DNA of 64,000 nt from Paralimibaculum aggregatum (GCF_030270585.1 NZ_BSYI01000013.1:1-64000); one strand, 5' to 3'. Shown: positions 27,501 through 38,460, counted from the stretch's first letter. Notes: generated by a model from the sequence alone, not told the origin. Numbers and translations: made by a program.

Positions 27501-27773
27501 CTGATGGGCGCGCGGCTGCTCGAGATCCGCGGCCGGGTGCAGCGCGCCGAAGGGGTGACGCATGTCGTGGCGGAGTATCTCGCCGACCGCACCGGCGATC
27601 TCGCCCGGCTCTCGGAGGATGCGGTGCAGGGGATCGGGGGCAACGGCCTCGCCCATGCTGACGAGGTGCGCCGCCCGATCGAGGAGGACCCGCGGACCCG
27701 GCTCCCGGCACGCAGCCCGAGGGCACATCCCCGCGACGTGCGGATCATCCCGAAGAGCCGGGATTTCCACTGA
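24513..27773 (+). CDS. dnaE2: Error-prone DNA polymerase DnaE2
   Basis: 1086-aa C-family polymerase for SOS mutagenesis and translesion synthesis. N-terminal PHP domain ([24 protein letters not shown]), palm with the catalytic aspartates in [15 protein letters not shown] near residue 378, fingers, helix-hairpin-helix region, OB fold ([25 protein letters not shown]) and the family end [10 protein letters not shown]. Lacks the replicative tau-binding tail of DnaE1. The imuB stop TGA is followed at once by an in-frame GTG (24501) and then ATG 24513; I prefer the ATG because homologues begin there, but re-initiation at the GTG is possible. Confidence 0.95.
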   Translation: MTIYAELAATTNFCFLRGASHPEELVETAARLGLAGLGVADRNTLAGVVRAHVAARAAGLRLAVGCRLVLEDAPDLICYPEDRAAYGRLSRLLSRGKRAAEKGKCRLLLDDVIAHSEGQLFIAVPPPLPERDYPRLLARLARLWPGRLWLAASHHLTGRDRAEIGRRAALAAAAGVPLVAIGDVLYHVPNRRPLQDVLTCIREHTTVETAGFRLEANAERHLKPPAEMARLFHGHEAALAASAEILARARFSLDELAYEYPEEPVPADTSPQAHLEALTWQGAAWRYPEGVPETVRAAVVKELRLIGELDYAQYFLTVHDIVAWARRQRILCQGRGSAANSAVCFCLGITSVDPGKSNLLFERFISKERREPPDIDVDFEHERREEVIQYIYRRYGRERAALTATVICYRPRSAIREVCKALGLSEDIAAALAGTVWGSWGREVSPEHVRAAGLDPQAPEIRRAIILTRQLIGMPRHLSQHVGGFVLTRGRLDETVPIGNAAMAERTFIEWDKDDISALGIMKVDVLALGMLTCIRKAFRLLEAEKGLRLSLATVPDEDPETYAMLSRADSLGVFQVESRAQMNMLPRMKPRTFYDLVIEVAIVRPGPIQGDMVHPYLRRRQGREMVQFPAPAPEHGPPDELQRILGRTLGVPLFQEQAMQIAIDAARFTPDEANGLRRAMATFRRVGTIQHYQDKMVQGMIRRGYAPDFAARCFEQIKGFGEYGFPESHAASFALLVYVSSWLKCHHPEVFACALLNAQPMGFYAPAQIVRDAREHGVEVRGPDLNRSGWDCTLEPGEGGRLALRLGLRMVDGLAEAEAGRLLAARGAGYGAVAEIRGRAGVMRASLERLAAADAFRSMGLDRRAALWAVRGEAKGAALPLFAAAGVAEQGAERAVALPEMPLSEHVVQDFQTLRLSLKAHPMQFLRAHYAAERLASAAAAVAAPNGARVGLAGVVLVRQKPGSAKGVVFVTVEDETGIANIVVWKRVAARFRPVLMGARLLEIRGRVQRAEGVTHVVAEYLADRTGDLARLSEDAVQGIGGNGLAHADEVRRPIEEDPRTRLPARSPRAHPRDVRIIPKSRDFH

Positions 27774-27924
27774 GGCGCGCGCCCTGCGCCCGCTTCGGGG
27801 GGAGGGCAGGAGGCGGCGCTTTCCGGTGTCGGGGCGGGGGCGTATAGTCGGAGCCGTGGGCGCGAGTCTTCCGCCCGTGCCGTGCGGCTGCCGCCCGGCC
27901 CTCCTTCAGGAAAGCCCCCGTGCC

Positions 27925-28281
27925 ATGACGCACGCCGCCTGCCTCGCCGCCCTCTGCGCGGCAACCCTGCTGCCCTCGGCCGCCCGGGCGGTGGATCCGG
28001 TCGTCGCCCATCCCGGCAATTACAGCGTGCTGATCGAGAACGACCGGGTCCGCGTGATCGCCCATCGCGACATGCCGGGCGACCGCACCGTGGAGCACGA
28101 CCATCCGGCCTTCGTGCTGGTGGCGCTGCGCGCCTTCGAGCGGCGCATCACCCTGCCGGACGGACGGGTGATCATGCGGAAATTCGCGCCGGGCGACGTG
28201 ATCTACTCCGGGCCGCAGACCCATATCGGAGAGAATATCGGCACGACGCCGACCGAGGCGGTGCTGATCGAGCTCAGATAG
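27925..28281 (+). CDS. Secreted small cupin-like protein
   Basis: 118 aa with a cleavable signal peptide (about residues 1-22, CLAALCAATLLPSAARA) and a compact beta-barrel like that of cupins: VLIENDRVRVIAHRDMPGDRTVEHDHPAFVLVAL, then VIMRKFAPGDVIYSGPQTHIGENIG. His residues in HDH and QTH could bind a metal. Periplasmic by inference. The function is unknown. -10-like TATAGT is present at 27843-27848. Ends at a strong shared terminator. Confidence 0.75.
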   Translation: MTHAACLAALCAATLLPSAARAVDPVVAHPGNYSVLIENDRVRVIAHRDMPGDRTVEHDHPAFVLVALRAFERRITLPDGRVIMRKFAPGDVIYSGPQTHIGENIGTTPTEAVLIELR

Positions 28282-28300
28282 GCAGAGCCCCGGGCCCACG

Positions 28301-28333
28301 GCCGGCACGCCCCGCGAAGCGGGGCCTGCCGGC
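28301..28333. terminator. Bidirectional terminator between convergent genes
   Basis: Imperfect 15-bp stem: GCCGGCA, one C/C mismatch, GCCCCGC, a 3-nt loop (GAA), then GCGGGGC, mismatch, TGCCGGC. It lies midway between the cupin gene (plus) and the unknown gene (minus), 20 and 9 bases from their stops. Confidence 0.75.
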
Positions 28334-28341
28334 GGCACGGG

Positions 28342-28863
28342 TCACTGCAGCGTTTCGGTGCCCTGGGCGGTCGGCGCCGGGTCCTTGCCGAAGTCCTCGT
28401 TGGCCTCGACGTCGTTGATCGCGTGCATGAAATAGGCCGCGTGCAGCGCGCTCAGGCCGTAGGGGACGGTCTTGCCCTCCTTGTCGAGCGGGAAGGCGAG
28501 GATGCAGCCGCCGCGCCCGGTCTCGACATGCACGCCGATCGGCACGCCGACATGCGGGCTCGCGGTGTCCCAGTCCGCCTGATCGTGCCTGGGGATGCTG
28601 GAGAAGAAGCTCTCGTCGTTCGGCACCGCCTCGAGCCCCTTGCGGGCGCGCAGCTTCTCGCGGAACTGGTCGCGGATATAGAGCGCGATCTTGGCCGAGA
28701 GCAGCAGCACCTCGCTGCGGCCGTCGGCGGTGAGGGTCTTGAAGCTGACAAATCGCTTGGTCTTGTCGAGGGCGAGGTGGAAGGATTTGATCTCGCGGCC
28801 CTCGGGCACGTTGCGGAGGTCCTGGGGGGCGGGCAGATCAGCCTCGCCGGACTGGGTGGTCAT
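28342..28863 (-). CDS. Hypothetical protein (173 aa)
   Basis: Soluble protein with no signal peptide, starting MTTQSGEADLPAPQDLRNVP. A conserved-looking core is present (KSFHLALDKTKRFVSFKTLT, LLLSAKIALYIRDQFREKL, HVGVPIGVHVETGRGGCILAFPLD), and the C terminus ends in a low-complexity acidic tail. I do not recognise the family. Divergent from the secreted rhodanese gene, with 213 bases between them that hold a TTGACA hexamer and two inverted repeats. Confidence 0.65.
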   Translation of the reverse strand: MTTQSGEADLPAPQDLRNVPEGREIKSFHLALDKTKRFVSFKTLTADGRSEVLLLSAKIALYIRDQFREKLRARKGLEAVPNDESFFSSIPRHDQADWDTASPHVGVPIGVHVETGRGGCILAFPLDKEGKTVPYGLSALHAAYFMHAINDVEANEDFGKDPAPTAQGTETLQ

Positions 28864-28971
28864 GGTTCCGACTCCTTCGCGGTTTGGCGCGCTGCCTGCC
28901 GCGGGTGCGCGCCGATGTCAAAACCTTTTCGCAGGGGCGCGACCCGGACCGGAAAGTCGCCGGCAGCTGTT

Positions 28972-28982
28972 GTGCAATGCAC
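28972..28982. promoter_or_regulatory. Short palindrome upstream of rhodanese gene
   Basis: GTGCA-A-TGCAC, five-base arms around one base, between the divergent unknown gene and the rhodanese gene. Resembles in sequence the GTGCAA-TGC-TTGCAC element upstream of the AraC gene at 41125, so it may be a recurring regulator site, though each is short. Confidence 0.3.
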
Positions 28983-29011
28983 GCACCGAATGCACGCTAT
29001 GCGATTAAACC

Positions 29012-29028
29012 CGGTTGACATACAACCG
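29012..29028 (+). promoter_or_regulatory. Inverted repeat over a TTGACA -35 hexamer
   Basis: CGGTTG-ACATA-CAACCG, six-base arms around a five-base spacer, in which the plus-strand hexamer TTGACA (29015-29020) is an exact sigma-70 -35. A good -10 at the right spacing is not evident (GAAGTT). Position suggests an operator for the rhodanese gene 49 bases downstream. Confidence 0.4.
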
Positions 29029-29076
29029 TCCCTCACGGAAGTTTGTTCACGGACGAGGGAAATTGGAGGGTGTCCG

Positions 29077-29715
29077 ATGTTTAATCGCCTTTGGGCCATT
29101 GCCTATGTCTGCGCGCTGATTGCCGGGCCGACCGCCCATGCGCAGGAAGTCTGGATCACCGAGGACATGCCGGTCTTCGAATATTCGCAGGATGGCCAAA
29201 ACCATGTGATCGAACGCAACCAGGACCAGACGGCGACCATCGACGACAGCTTCGCCAAGACCTCGCGGCCCTGCCCGCCGTTCTGCGTGCATGCGATGAA
29301 GGCTGCCCCCGGGGTCGAGACCGTGGGGGAGCTGGAGCTGCTCGACTTCCTGCGCGAGCGCGTCGAGACCGGCCGCGGCGTGCTCGTCGATGCCCGCCTC
29401 GCAAGCTGGTACGACAAGGGCACGATCCCCGGCGCGATCAACCTGCCCTTCCCGATCTTCACCACGCCGGACAACCCGTTCTTCGCACCGATCATGACGC
29501 AGCTCGGTGCGGTACGGCGCGGGCGGAGCTGGGATTTCAGCACGTCCAAGGATCTCCTGCTGTTCTGCAACGGGCCGTGGTGCGACCAGTCGCCCCGGGC
29601 GATCCGGGGGCTGATCGCGGCCGGCTATCCGCCAGAGAAGCTGTTCTACTACCGCGGCGGCATGCAGGCCTGGCTGTCCATGGGCTTCCAGACCGTGCTG
29701 CCCAGCGGTGTCTGA
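29077..29715 (+). CDS. Secreted rhodanese-like protein with paired cysteines
   Basis: 212 aa with a signal peptide (about residues 1-22, FNRLWAIAYVCALIAGPTAHA) and a single rhodanese domain: VLVDARLASWYDKGTIPGAINLPFP, then the active-site loop FCNGPWCDQSPRAIRGL with Cys164 in the catalytic position and Cys169 nearby, then YYRGGMQAWLSMGF. An N-terminal CPPFC pair adds two more cysteines. Likely handles sulfane sulfur or a thiol redox step in the periplasm. GGAGGG six bases before the ATG. Followed after 28 bases by a LysM protein. Confidence 0.85.
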   Translation: MFNRLWAIAYVCALIAGPTAHAQEVWITEDMPVFEYSQDGQNHVIERNQDQTATIDDSFAKTSRPCPPFCVHAMKAAPGVETVGELELLDFLRERVETGRGVLVDARLASWYDKGTIPGAINLPFPIFTTPDNPFFAPIMTQLGAVRRGRSWDFSTSKDLLLFCNGPWCDQSPRAIRGLIAAGYPPEKLFYYRGGMQAWLSMGFQTVLPSGV

Positions 29716-29743
29716 TCCGGCCGGTCGCAGCGAGGAAGGGGCG

Positions 29744-30475
29744 ATGAGCACACGCATGCAGCGGACCCCGATGGCGCGGCTGGCTGCCGGTCTGCTGGCG
29801 GCGATGCTGGCGGCCGCGCCCGCGGCGAAGGCGCAGGATCTCGCGGCGCTGGAAAGCGCCGTGGTGGAGCGGCTCACCGAAGTCGTCGCGGCCGAGGCTG
29901 CCGGCGAGACCGATACCGAGGCCCAGGTCGCGCTGATGGCGCGCCTCACCGAGCTGGTTGCCGGCTGGCAGGCCGCCGGGAAAAGCCTGCGTTCGGTCGA
30001 GCGGCGGCTGGAATACCGCGCGGTGAAAGCCTTCGGGCGCGATGTGCCGGCGCTGCTGACCGGGCCGGACGGGCGCCTCGACGTTGCCGCGCTGGTCGAG
30101 CAGGCCGCCTCCGCGGTCGGGCGCGCGACGCGCAAGCCGGCGCGGGCGGATCCCTATCTCTCGGCGATCGCGGCCGAGGGGCAGAGCACCACCGTGGCCA
30201 CCGCGCGGATCGAGGTCGCCTCGGCGCCCGCCACGCCGGAGCCCGAGCCCGCGGTTGCCGGCGAGGCATCGGCTGAGCCCGACGCGTTCGGCGAGCGCAT
30301 CGAGGTGGAGGGCGGCGCGCGCTATGTCACCGTGGTGCCCGGCGACACGCTCGGCCGGCTGGCTGCGGAGATCTACGGCGACTTCTTCGAGTATCGCCAG
30401 ATCTACGTCGCGAATCGCGACCGTATCTCCAACCCCAACCTGCTCGCCCCCGGCACCCGCCTGCGGATCCCGTGA
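29744..30475 (+). CDS. Periplasmic protein with C-terminal LysM domain
   Basis: 243 aa: signal peptide (about residues 1-30, MARLAAGLLAAMLAAAPAAKAQ), a helical region to about residue 125, a Pro/Glu/Ala linker, and a C-terminal LysM peptidoglycan-binding domain (YVTVVPGDTLGRLAAEIYGDFFEYRQIYVANRDRI, NPNLLAPGTRLRIP). GAGGAAGGGGCG precedes ATG 29744; an in-frame GTG at 29708 overlaps the rhodanese stop. Located with the rhodanese gene as a probable two-gene unit, so it may anchor or work with it at the cell wall; that is inference. Confidence 0.85.
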   Translation: MSTRMQRTPMARLAAGLLAAMLAAAPAAKAQDLAALESAVVERLTEVVAAEAAGETDTEAQVALMARLTELVAGWQAAGKSLRSVERRLEYRAVKAFGRDVPALLTGPDGRLDVAALVEQAASAVGRATRKPARADPYLSAIAAEGQSTTVATARIEVASAPATPEPEPAVAGEASAEPDAFGERIEVEGGARYVTVVPGDTLGRLAAEIYGDFFEYRQIYVANRDRISNPNLLAPGTRLRIP

Positions 30476-30645
30476 CCTTCCGGCCCGCGGCGCCCGGCCC
30501 TGCGGGCCAGGCCGATGCGGTGTCGGGAAAACGTCATTCGGATGCGCCGCGCGCCTGTGCTATCGGCCCCGCACCATTGGGATTTCATGGCCGGATCGGG
30601 CGGCAGGGGATGTTCGCCGCCCGGAGCGAGGGGAGAACATCGCGC

Positions 30646-31566
30646 ATGGACACGCCGCATGACGGGGACAGGACCCCGGACTGGCTCGCCGCCGAGCTCG
30701 AGGAGACGCTCGACGAGACCTTCGAGATGGAGTTCAGCGAGCCGATGCTGAGCCAGGAGGTCCGCCGGATCTACCGCGAGCAGCACCCCGATTCGCTCGA
30801 CCGCCGGACCTATTTCACCAATCTGCTGCGGCTCCAGGCCGAGCTGATCAAGGTGCAGGACTGGGTGCAGCACACCGGCGCGAAGGTCTGCATTCTCTTC
30901 GAGGGCCGCGACAGCGCCGGCAAGGGCGGCGTGATCAAGCGCATCACCCAGCGGCTCAATCCGCGAATCGCCCGCGTCGTGGCGCTGCCGGCGCCGAACC
31001 GGCGCGAGCAGTCGCAATGGTATTTCCAGCGCTATGTGCAGCACCTGCCGGCCGGCGGCGAGATCGTGCTGTTCGACCGCTCCTGGTACAACCGCGCCGG
31101 CGTCGAGCGGGTGATGGGCTTCGCCACCGAGGACCAGGTGGAGATGTTCTTCCGCGACGTGCCGGAATTCGAGCGCATGCTGGTGCGCAACGGCATCATC
31201 CTGCTGAAATACTGGTTCTCGATCACCGACCAGGAGCAGCAGCTGCGCTTCCTCGTGCGCATCCACGACCCGATGAGGCAGTGGAAGCTCTCGCCGATGG
31301 ACCTCGAGTCCCGCATCCGCTGGGAACAGTATACCAAGGCCAAGGAGGACATGTTCGAGCGCACCAACATCCCGGAGGCGCCTTGGTACATCGTCGAGGG
31401 CAATGACAAGAAGCGCGAGCGGCTGAACTGCATCGAGCATATACTGACCAAGATCCCCTACGAGCCGGTGCCGCAGGAGAAGGTCGAGCTGCCCGAACGG
31501 GTCTTCGACCCGAACTACGAGCGCAAGACGCTGCCGGACGAGCTCTACGTGCCGAAGATCTACTGA
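30646..31566 (+). CDS. ppk2: Polyphosphate kinase 2 (class I PPK2)
   Basis: 306-aa enzyme of the PPK2 family that uses polyphosphate to phosphorylate nucleoside diphosphates (class I single-domain). Walker A loop EGRDSAGKGG at residues 86-95, the lid block PAPNRREQSQWYFQRYV, Walker B region VLFDRSWYNRAGVERVMGF, and the C-terminal EAPWYIVEGNDKKRERLNCI. Length is normal. ATG 30646 follows GAGGGGAG. It lies just upstream of uvrA but is separated from it by a hairpin. Confidence 0.93.
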   Translation: MDTPHDGDRTPDWLAAELEETLDETFEMEFSEPMLSQEVRRIYREQHPDSLDRRTYFTNLLRLQAELIKVQDWVQHTGAKVCILFEGRDSAGKGGVIKRITQRLNPRIARVVALPAPNRREQSQWYFQRYVQHLPAGGEIVLFDRSWYNRAGVERVMGFATEDQVEMFFRDVPEFERMLVRNGIILLKYWFSITDQEQQLRFLVRIHDPMRQWKLSPMDLESRIRWEQYTKAKEDMFERTNIPEAPWYIVEGNDKKRERLNCIEHILTKIPYEPVPQEKVELPERVFDPNYERKTLPDELYVPKIY

Positions 31567-31576
31567 TATCGGCGGC

Positions 31577-31604
31577 CGCCGCTCCCGGAATTCCGGGCGC
31601 GGCG
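31577..31604 (+). terminator. Hairpin after ppk2
   Basis: Stem CGCCGC, one T/C mismatch, CCCGG, a 4-nt loop (AATT), CCGGG, GCGGCG; the centre CCCGGAATTCCGGG is a perfect palindrome. Eleven bases after the ppk2 stop. Only CCCTTC follows, so termination may be partial or assisted. Confidence 0.6.
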
Positions 31605-31633
31605 CCCTTCGCGCGCATTCCCGCTTCGCCTTC

Positions 31634-31648
31634 GTTCACGTTTCGTTT
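31634..31648 (+). promoter_or_regulatory. Probable LexA (SOS) box of uvrA, one mismatch
   Basis: GTTCACGTTTCGTTT matches GTTC-N7-GTTC except for the last base (T for C). It is 81 bases before the uvrA ATG in a locally AT-richer patch. uvrA is LexA-controlled in several alphaproteobacteria, which supports the call. Confidence 0.5.
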
Positions 31649-31729
31649 ACAGTCGCGGGGGACTCGCCATCTGCGCCCCCGGGCGCTATCTCGCGAGGGT
31701 GATCGAGGGACCGCCGGGAGGGCACGCGC

Positions 31730-34597
<2,868 letters not shown>

Positions 34598-34650
34598 CCC
34601 GCCGGAGGCGCGCGCAGCCCCCCGGATGCCCGGCCCGGTCCGGAACGGTC

Positions 34651-34671
34651 CGCCATGCGTTCGGCATGGCG
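34651..34671 (+). terminator. Hairpin downstream of uvrA
   Basis: Perfect 8-bp stem CGCCATGC / GCATGGCG with a 5-nt loop (GTTCG), about 53 bases after the uvrA stop and 53 bases before the stop of the convergent unknown gene. A stable GTTCG-type loop but no T-run; likely a transcript end for one or both genes. Confidence 0.5.
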
Positions 34672-34723
34672 AGCGGTCTGCGATCCGCCGCGCCGTCGCC
34701 GATCTCCGGGCGATGCCTGCGGC

Positions 34724-35260
34724 TCAGAACCTGCCGCCGAGCATCACCCCGCCATAGATCACCTTCAGCTTGCCTTCCTTGATCTTCTTGTCGATGCCGA
34801 GGAAGCCGCCGATCTCGAGCTCGACCTTGTCCTTGCTCAGCACCTTGACCTTGATCGGCACGTGATAGGCGCTGCCCTGGGGCTTGGCGAGCTTGGCCGG
34901 CTTGTCCGGCTCGACGATCTGGCCCTTCACGCGGTAGTCCTCGAGCTCGCCGCGCAGGCCGAGCAGCTTGAGCGGGCCCGGCTTCGAGGGATCGCCGGCC
35001 TTCTCCAGCTCCTTCTCGACCTTCTTCTCCTCGCGCTTCAGCGCGCCCTTGAGCTGGTCGGTGCCGAACTTGGTCAGCGTCTTGTCGGCCTTGGCTGCCT
35101 GCTTGCAGAGCAGGTCCTCGACCAGCGCCTTGGTGATCTTCTTGGCGGGCATCGACTTGGCGCGCTTCTTCAGGTCGGCGGCGGCCTCCTTGCAGGCGGC
35201 CTCGAGATGCTTCTGCCAGGGCAGGGCGAGCAGGACGGGGATCATCGGCGCGGGGATCAT
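34724..35260 (-). CDS. Lysine-rich hypothetical protein (178 aa)
   Basis: Protein very rich in Lys and Glu (KKRAKSMPAKKITKALVEDL, LKREEKKVEKELEKAGDPSK), predicted helical in the middle, and ending in a beta-rich part (YHVPIKVKVLSKDKVELEIGG, LKVIYGGVMLGGRF). A single weak hydrophobic stretch starts the protein (MIPAPMIPVLLALPW), too short for a sure signal peptide. Lysine codons stand out against the Arg-rich neighbours. Not recognised. GGGAG lies six bases before the ATG. Confidence 0.6.
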   Translation of the reverse strand: MIPAPMIPVLLALPWQKHLEAACKEAAADLKKRAKSMPAKKITKALVEDLLCKQAAKADKTLTKFGTDQLKGALKREEKKVEKELEKAGDPSKPGPLKLLGLRGELEDYRVKGQIVEPDKPAKLAKPQGSAYHVPIKVKVLSKDKVELEIGGFLGIDKKIKEGKLKVIYGGVMLGGRF

Positions 35261-35454
35261 CGGGGTCTCCCGGGATGCGTGGACGGGGGCGGCGGTGTCC
35301 GCTCCGCGGCGCGGCCCCGGCGCGGGTGGCGGCCGGAGGCCCCGGCGCGGAGCCTTCCAGTGGATATGCTGGCCACGCCGGAGCGCCGCAAGGCGCGGCC
35401 GCGTACCGGTCCGGTCTCGATTGTATCGGTCGGGTATCGGGCCGGCGCGGCGGC

Positions 35455-36138
35455 TCAGCCGAGCCCCAGCCAGGCGCCGAAGGCGGCCTCGCCGCGCGGC
35501 GTGAAGCGCACCGCGCGGGAGCCCGGCTCGCGGCTGGCCCAGCCCTCAGCCTCGATCCGCGCCAGCACCGCGCGGCCGAGGCTGCCGGCGAGATGCGAGC
35601 GGCGCTCGCTCCAGTCGAGGCACTCGCGGCAGAGCGGCGCCCGGGCGCGGATCAGTGGCTCGAGCGCGATGCCGAAACCGGAGAAGAAGGCCGCGCCGCT
35701 CTCGGTCAGCCGCGGGCCGTCCCCGGTGGTCGCGAGGCGGCCGGTGCGCAGCAATGCGCCATACATCGCGGTGGCCATCTCGCCGGCAAGGTGGTTGTAG
35801 CAGACCCGCGCGCGGCGCAGCGCCTCGTCCCTCGGACCGGGGCGGGTGCGCAGATGGCCGGCACCTGAGGCCAGGCCCATCAGGCTCTCGAGCACCGCGG
35901 CAACCTCTGTCCCGGTCAGCGAGAAATACCGATGCCGGCCCTGCCGGCGCTGGCCGATCAGCCCGCCGGCCTCGAGCTTGGCGAGATGGCCGCTGGCGGT
36001 GGGCGGGCTGACCCCGGCCTCTGCCGCCAGCTCGCTCGCGGTCAGCGCCTTGCCGCTCATCAGCGCGGTCAGCATGTTGGCGCGGGCCGGGTCGCCGATC
36101 AGCGCGGCGATGCGGGCGATGTCGGGGCCTGCCTTCAT
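35455..36138 (-). CDS. ArsR-family transcriptional regulator with C-terminal extension
   Basis: 227 aa. N-terminal winged helix-turn-helix: DIARIAALIGDPARANMLTALMSGKALTASELA, recognition helix SPPTASGHLAKLEAGGLIG, wing QGRHRYFSLTG. Standard metal-sensing Cys/His ligands of ArsR/SmtB are not seen in the helices. The extra 120 residues contain CRECLDW and RALCYNHLAGEMA-type stretches, perhaps a ligand domain. Divergent from a NIPSNAP/ABM gene pair with only 84 bases between starts, so it probably regulates them. Confidence 0.85.
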   Translation of the reverse strand: MKAGPDIARIAALIGDPARANMLTALMSGKALTASELAAEAGVSPPTASGHLAKLEAGGLIGQRRQGRHRYFSLTGTEVAAVLESLMGLASGAGHLRTRPGPRDEALRRARVCYNHLAGEMATAMYGALLRTGRLATTGDGPRLTESGAAFFSGFGIALEPLIRARAPLCRECLDWSERRSHLAGSLGRAVLARIEAEGWASREPGSRAVRFTPRGEAAFGAWLGLG

Positions 36139-36222
36139 GCTTTGACCGTAGCCGAAGCACGCGCGCCGGGCAATCCGCTAGGGTGCCTTCCGCAACCGCA
36201 TTCCACGGGAGGGAGACAGCCC

Positions 36223-36546
36223 ATGCTGACCTGCATCATCCGCTACCGCATCGACCCGGCGAAGAAGGCCGAATTCGAGCGCTATGCCCGCAACTGGGGC
36301 CAGGCGATCCCGCGCTGCGGCGCCGATCTCGTGGGCTACTACGCGCCGCACGAAGGGTCCTCGACGCTGGCCTACGGGATCTACAACATCGAGAGCCTGG
36401 CCGCCTACGAAGCCTATCGCGCGCGGCTGGCCGCCGATCCGCTCGGCCGGGAGAACTACGAGTTCGCGCAGCGCGAGCGCTTTCTCCTCGCCGAGGACCG
36501 GACCTGGCTGAAGCTCGCCTCGGCGCCGCATGGGGGCGAAGTATGA
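36223..36546 (+). CDS. NIPSNAP family protein
   Basis: 107-aa protein of the dimeric alpha-beta barrel superfamily: MLTCIIRYRIDPAKKAEFERYARNW, then YAPHEGSSTLAYGIYNIESLAAYEAYRARLAADPLGREN. NIPSNAP domains are found singly or in tandem and their catalytic role is unknown. GGGAGGGAGA lies upstream. Overlaps the next gene by four bases (ATGA), making a coupled pair under probable control of the divergent ArsR gene. Confidence 0.88.
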   Translation: MLTCIIRYRIDPAKKAEFERYARNWGQAIPRCGADLVGYYAPHEGSSTLAYGIYNIESLAAYEAYRARLAADPLGRENYEFAQRERFLLAEDRTWLKLASAPHGGEV

Positions 36547-36890
36547 TCGCGGTGATCTTCGAGGTGGTGCCGGCGCCGGGCCGGCGCGACGACTATCTCG
36601 CGATCGCGGCGGCGCTGCGCCCGCTGCTCGAGGAAATCGACGGCTTCGTCTCGGTGGAGCGGTTCCAGAGCCTCGCCGACCCGGAGCGGATCCTCTCGCT
36701 CTCCTTCTTCGAGACGGAAGCGGCGGTGGAAGCCTGGCGCGGCATCGCCGAACACCGCGCGGCGCAGCAGGCCGGACGGGCCGGGATCTTCGCCGACTAT
36801 CGCCTGCGCGTCGCCGCTGTGCTGCGCGACTATGGCCTGCACGGCCGCGCCGGGGCGCCGCCCGACAGCCGGGCGGCACACGGCGCCTGA
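36543..36890 (+). CDS. Antibiotic biosynthesis monooxygenase (ABM) domain protein
   Basis: 115-aa ferredoxin-like ABM protein: MIAVIFEVVPAPGRRDDYLAIAAALRPLLEEIDGFVSVERFQSL, then ILSLSFFETEAAVEAWRGIAEHRAAQQAGR. Members include cofactor-free monooxygenases and heme-degrading proteins; no heme-ligand pattern stands out. With NIPSNAP, both gene products share the dimeric alpha-beta barrel fold and may form a heterodimer. Confidence 0.85.
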   Translation: MIAVIFEVVPAPGRRDDYLAIAAALRPLLEEIDGFVSVERFQSLADPERILSLSFFETEAAVEAWRGIAEHRAAQQAGRAGIFADYRLRVAAVLRDYGLHGRAGAPPDSRAAHGA

Positions 36891-37083
36891 GCGCCCGGCC
36901 GGTGCCGCGCTATGCCTGCCGGCGCCGAAAATCAGACTGTGCGTTATGACGCGTTGACTGAGCGTGATCCGGTCACCCCCGGGCGGGGCTACACTCGGCA
37001 GGCGCAGGGCCGGCAACGACCGGTCCGGGGCGGACCACCGCGCGAGACGCGGCACACATGAAAATAATATCGGGAGGAAGACC

Positions 37084-38352
37084 ATGTCCAGGACGTTGCC
37101 CAAGGCACTTCTCGGCGCGACCGCGGTTGCCGCGCTGCTGGCCGGCGGGCCGGCGCTGGCGGCCGAACCGCTCAAGATCGGCGTGATGGCGACCCTCGAG
37201 GGCACCTATACGGTGCTCGGCGAGGACGGCATCCGCGGCTTCAAGGTGGCGATGCTCAAGCATGGCGACACCGTCGGCGGGCGCCCGATCGACATCACCA
37301 TCGCCTCCACCGATGCGAGCCCGGACAGCGCGGTGCGCGCCGCACGCAAGCTGGTCGAGCAGGACGGCGTCGACATCGTGATCGGTCCGCTCTCCGGCTC
37401 CGAGGGCATCGCGATCCGCGACTACTCCAAGACGCAGCCGCAGGTGACCTTCATCAACGGCTCCTCCGGCGCGCAGGAGACCACCTATGTCACGCCGTCG
37501 GAGAACTTCTTCCGCTTCAACATGGACGGCGCGCAGTGGTCGGCCGGGCTCGGCGACTATGTCTTCAACGAGAAGGGCTACGAGACCGTGGCCACCATCG
37601 GCGAGGACTATTCCTTCATCTACACGCAGGTGTTCGGCTTCGCGCTGGAATACTGCGCCGCAGGCGGCGAGATCACCGACCGCTTCTGGGTGCCGCTGGG
37701 CACCAAGGACTTCGCCTCGATCATCGCCGCGCTGCCGGATGACGTCGACGCGATCTATCTCGGCCTCGGCGGCGGCGATGCGGTGAACTTCCTCAACCAG
37801 TACCAGCAGGCCGGCGGCGAGGCCAACCTGATCGGCGGCTCGATCATGGTCGACGGCACGGTGCTCTCCTCCAAGGGCAAGGCGAAGGACGCGCTGATCG
37901 GCGTGCCCTCCGCCGGGCCGCAGGCCGACACCTGGGACAACGAGGCCTGGCAGGCCTATGTGACCGCCTACAAGGAGGCGTTCCCGCCCGACCAGCGCTT
38001 CCCCTCGCCCTCGCTGCTGGCCACCGGCTACTACAACTCGACCGATGCCGCGATGATCTGCATCGACCAGCTTGGCGGCGATCTCGGCGAGGGCCAGTCG
38101 GCCTTCCGCGACTGCCTGAGCAATCTCGAGCTCGATGCGCCGAACGGCAAGATCACGCTGGATCACAACCGTCAGGCGATCGGCACCAATTTCGTGATCG
38201 AGGTGGTCGAGGCCGAGAATGGCGACCTGCTGACCCAGCTGGTGTCGATGAAGGAGGGCGTCAACCAGACCCTCGGGATCGACCCCGACGCCTTCGCCCA
38301 GATCGGGCTGCCCTCGCGCGAGATCCCCGAGTGCAAGAGCTCCTACGAGTGA
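37084..38352 (+). CDS. Branched-chain amino acid-type ABC transporter substrate-binding protein
   Basis: 422-aa periplasmic binding protein, type 1 fold (Leu/Ile/Val-binding family): signal peptide (residues 1-26, ending GGPALAAEP), PLKIGVMATLEGTYTVLGEDGIRGFKVAML, then DIVIGPLSGSEGIAI, and C-terminal KEGVNQTLGIDPDAFAQIGLP. Such proteins bind amino acids, amides, urea or aromatic acids; the ligand is unknown. GGGAGGA lies before ATG 37084. The matching permeases are 5 kb away after two dehydrogenases and an AraC gene, an unusual layout that ties transport to metabolism. Confidence 0.9.
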   Translation: MSRTLPKALLGATAVAALLAGGPALAAEPLKIGVMATLEGTYTVLGEDGIRGFKVAMLKHGDTVGGRPIDITIASTDASPDSAVRAARKLVEQDGVDIVIGPLSGSEGIAIRDYSKTQPQVTFINGSSGAQETTYVTPSENFFRFNMDGAQWSAGLGDYVFNEKGYETVATIGEDYSFIYTQVFGFALEYCAAGGEITDRFWVPLGTKDFASIIAALPDDVDAIYLGLGGGDAVNFLNQYQQAGGEANLIGGSIMVDGTVLSSKGKAKDALIGVPSAGPQADTWDNEAWQAYVTAYKEAFPPDQRFPSPSLLATGYYNSTDAAMICIDQLGGDLGEGQSAFRDCLSNLELDAPNGKITLDHNRQAIGTNFVIEVVEAENGDLLTQLVSMKEGVNQTLGIDPDAFAQIGLPSREIPECKSSYE

Positions 38353-38353
38353 T

Positions 38354-38402
38354 CCCGGCCGTTTGAGCCGGGCAGGGCGGCGGCGCGGGGGGCGTCGCCG
38401 CC
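38354..38402 (+). terminator. Tandem hairpins after the binding-protein gene
   Basis: First: CCCGGC / GCCGGG with a 7-nt loop (38354-38372). Second: a 10-bp stem GGCGGCGGCG / CGTCGCCGCC with one G-T wobble and a 7-nt loop (38376-38402), followed by TTGGTTG. Typical of the strong barrier behind a highly expressed binding-protein gene that lets only part of the transcripts into the downstream genes. Confidence 0.6.
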
Positions 38403-38460
38403 TTGGTTGCGCCCGCGCGGGTGGCGCGCGCGGATGCCGGGCCGTCGCGGGGCGCGAGCG

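Noticed and set aside
36954-36995. TTGACT (36954) with TACACT (36990) as a promoter of the binding-protein gene
   Set aside because: The spacing is 30 bases, far from the 16-18 needed; kept out of the feature list.
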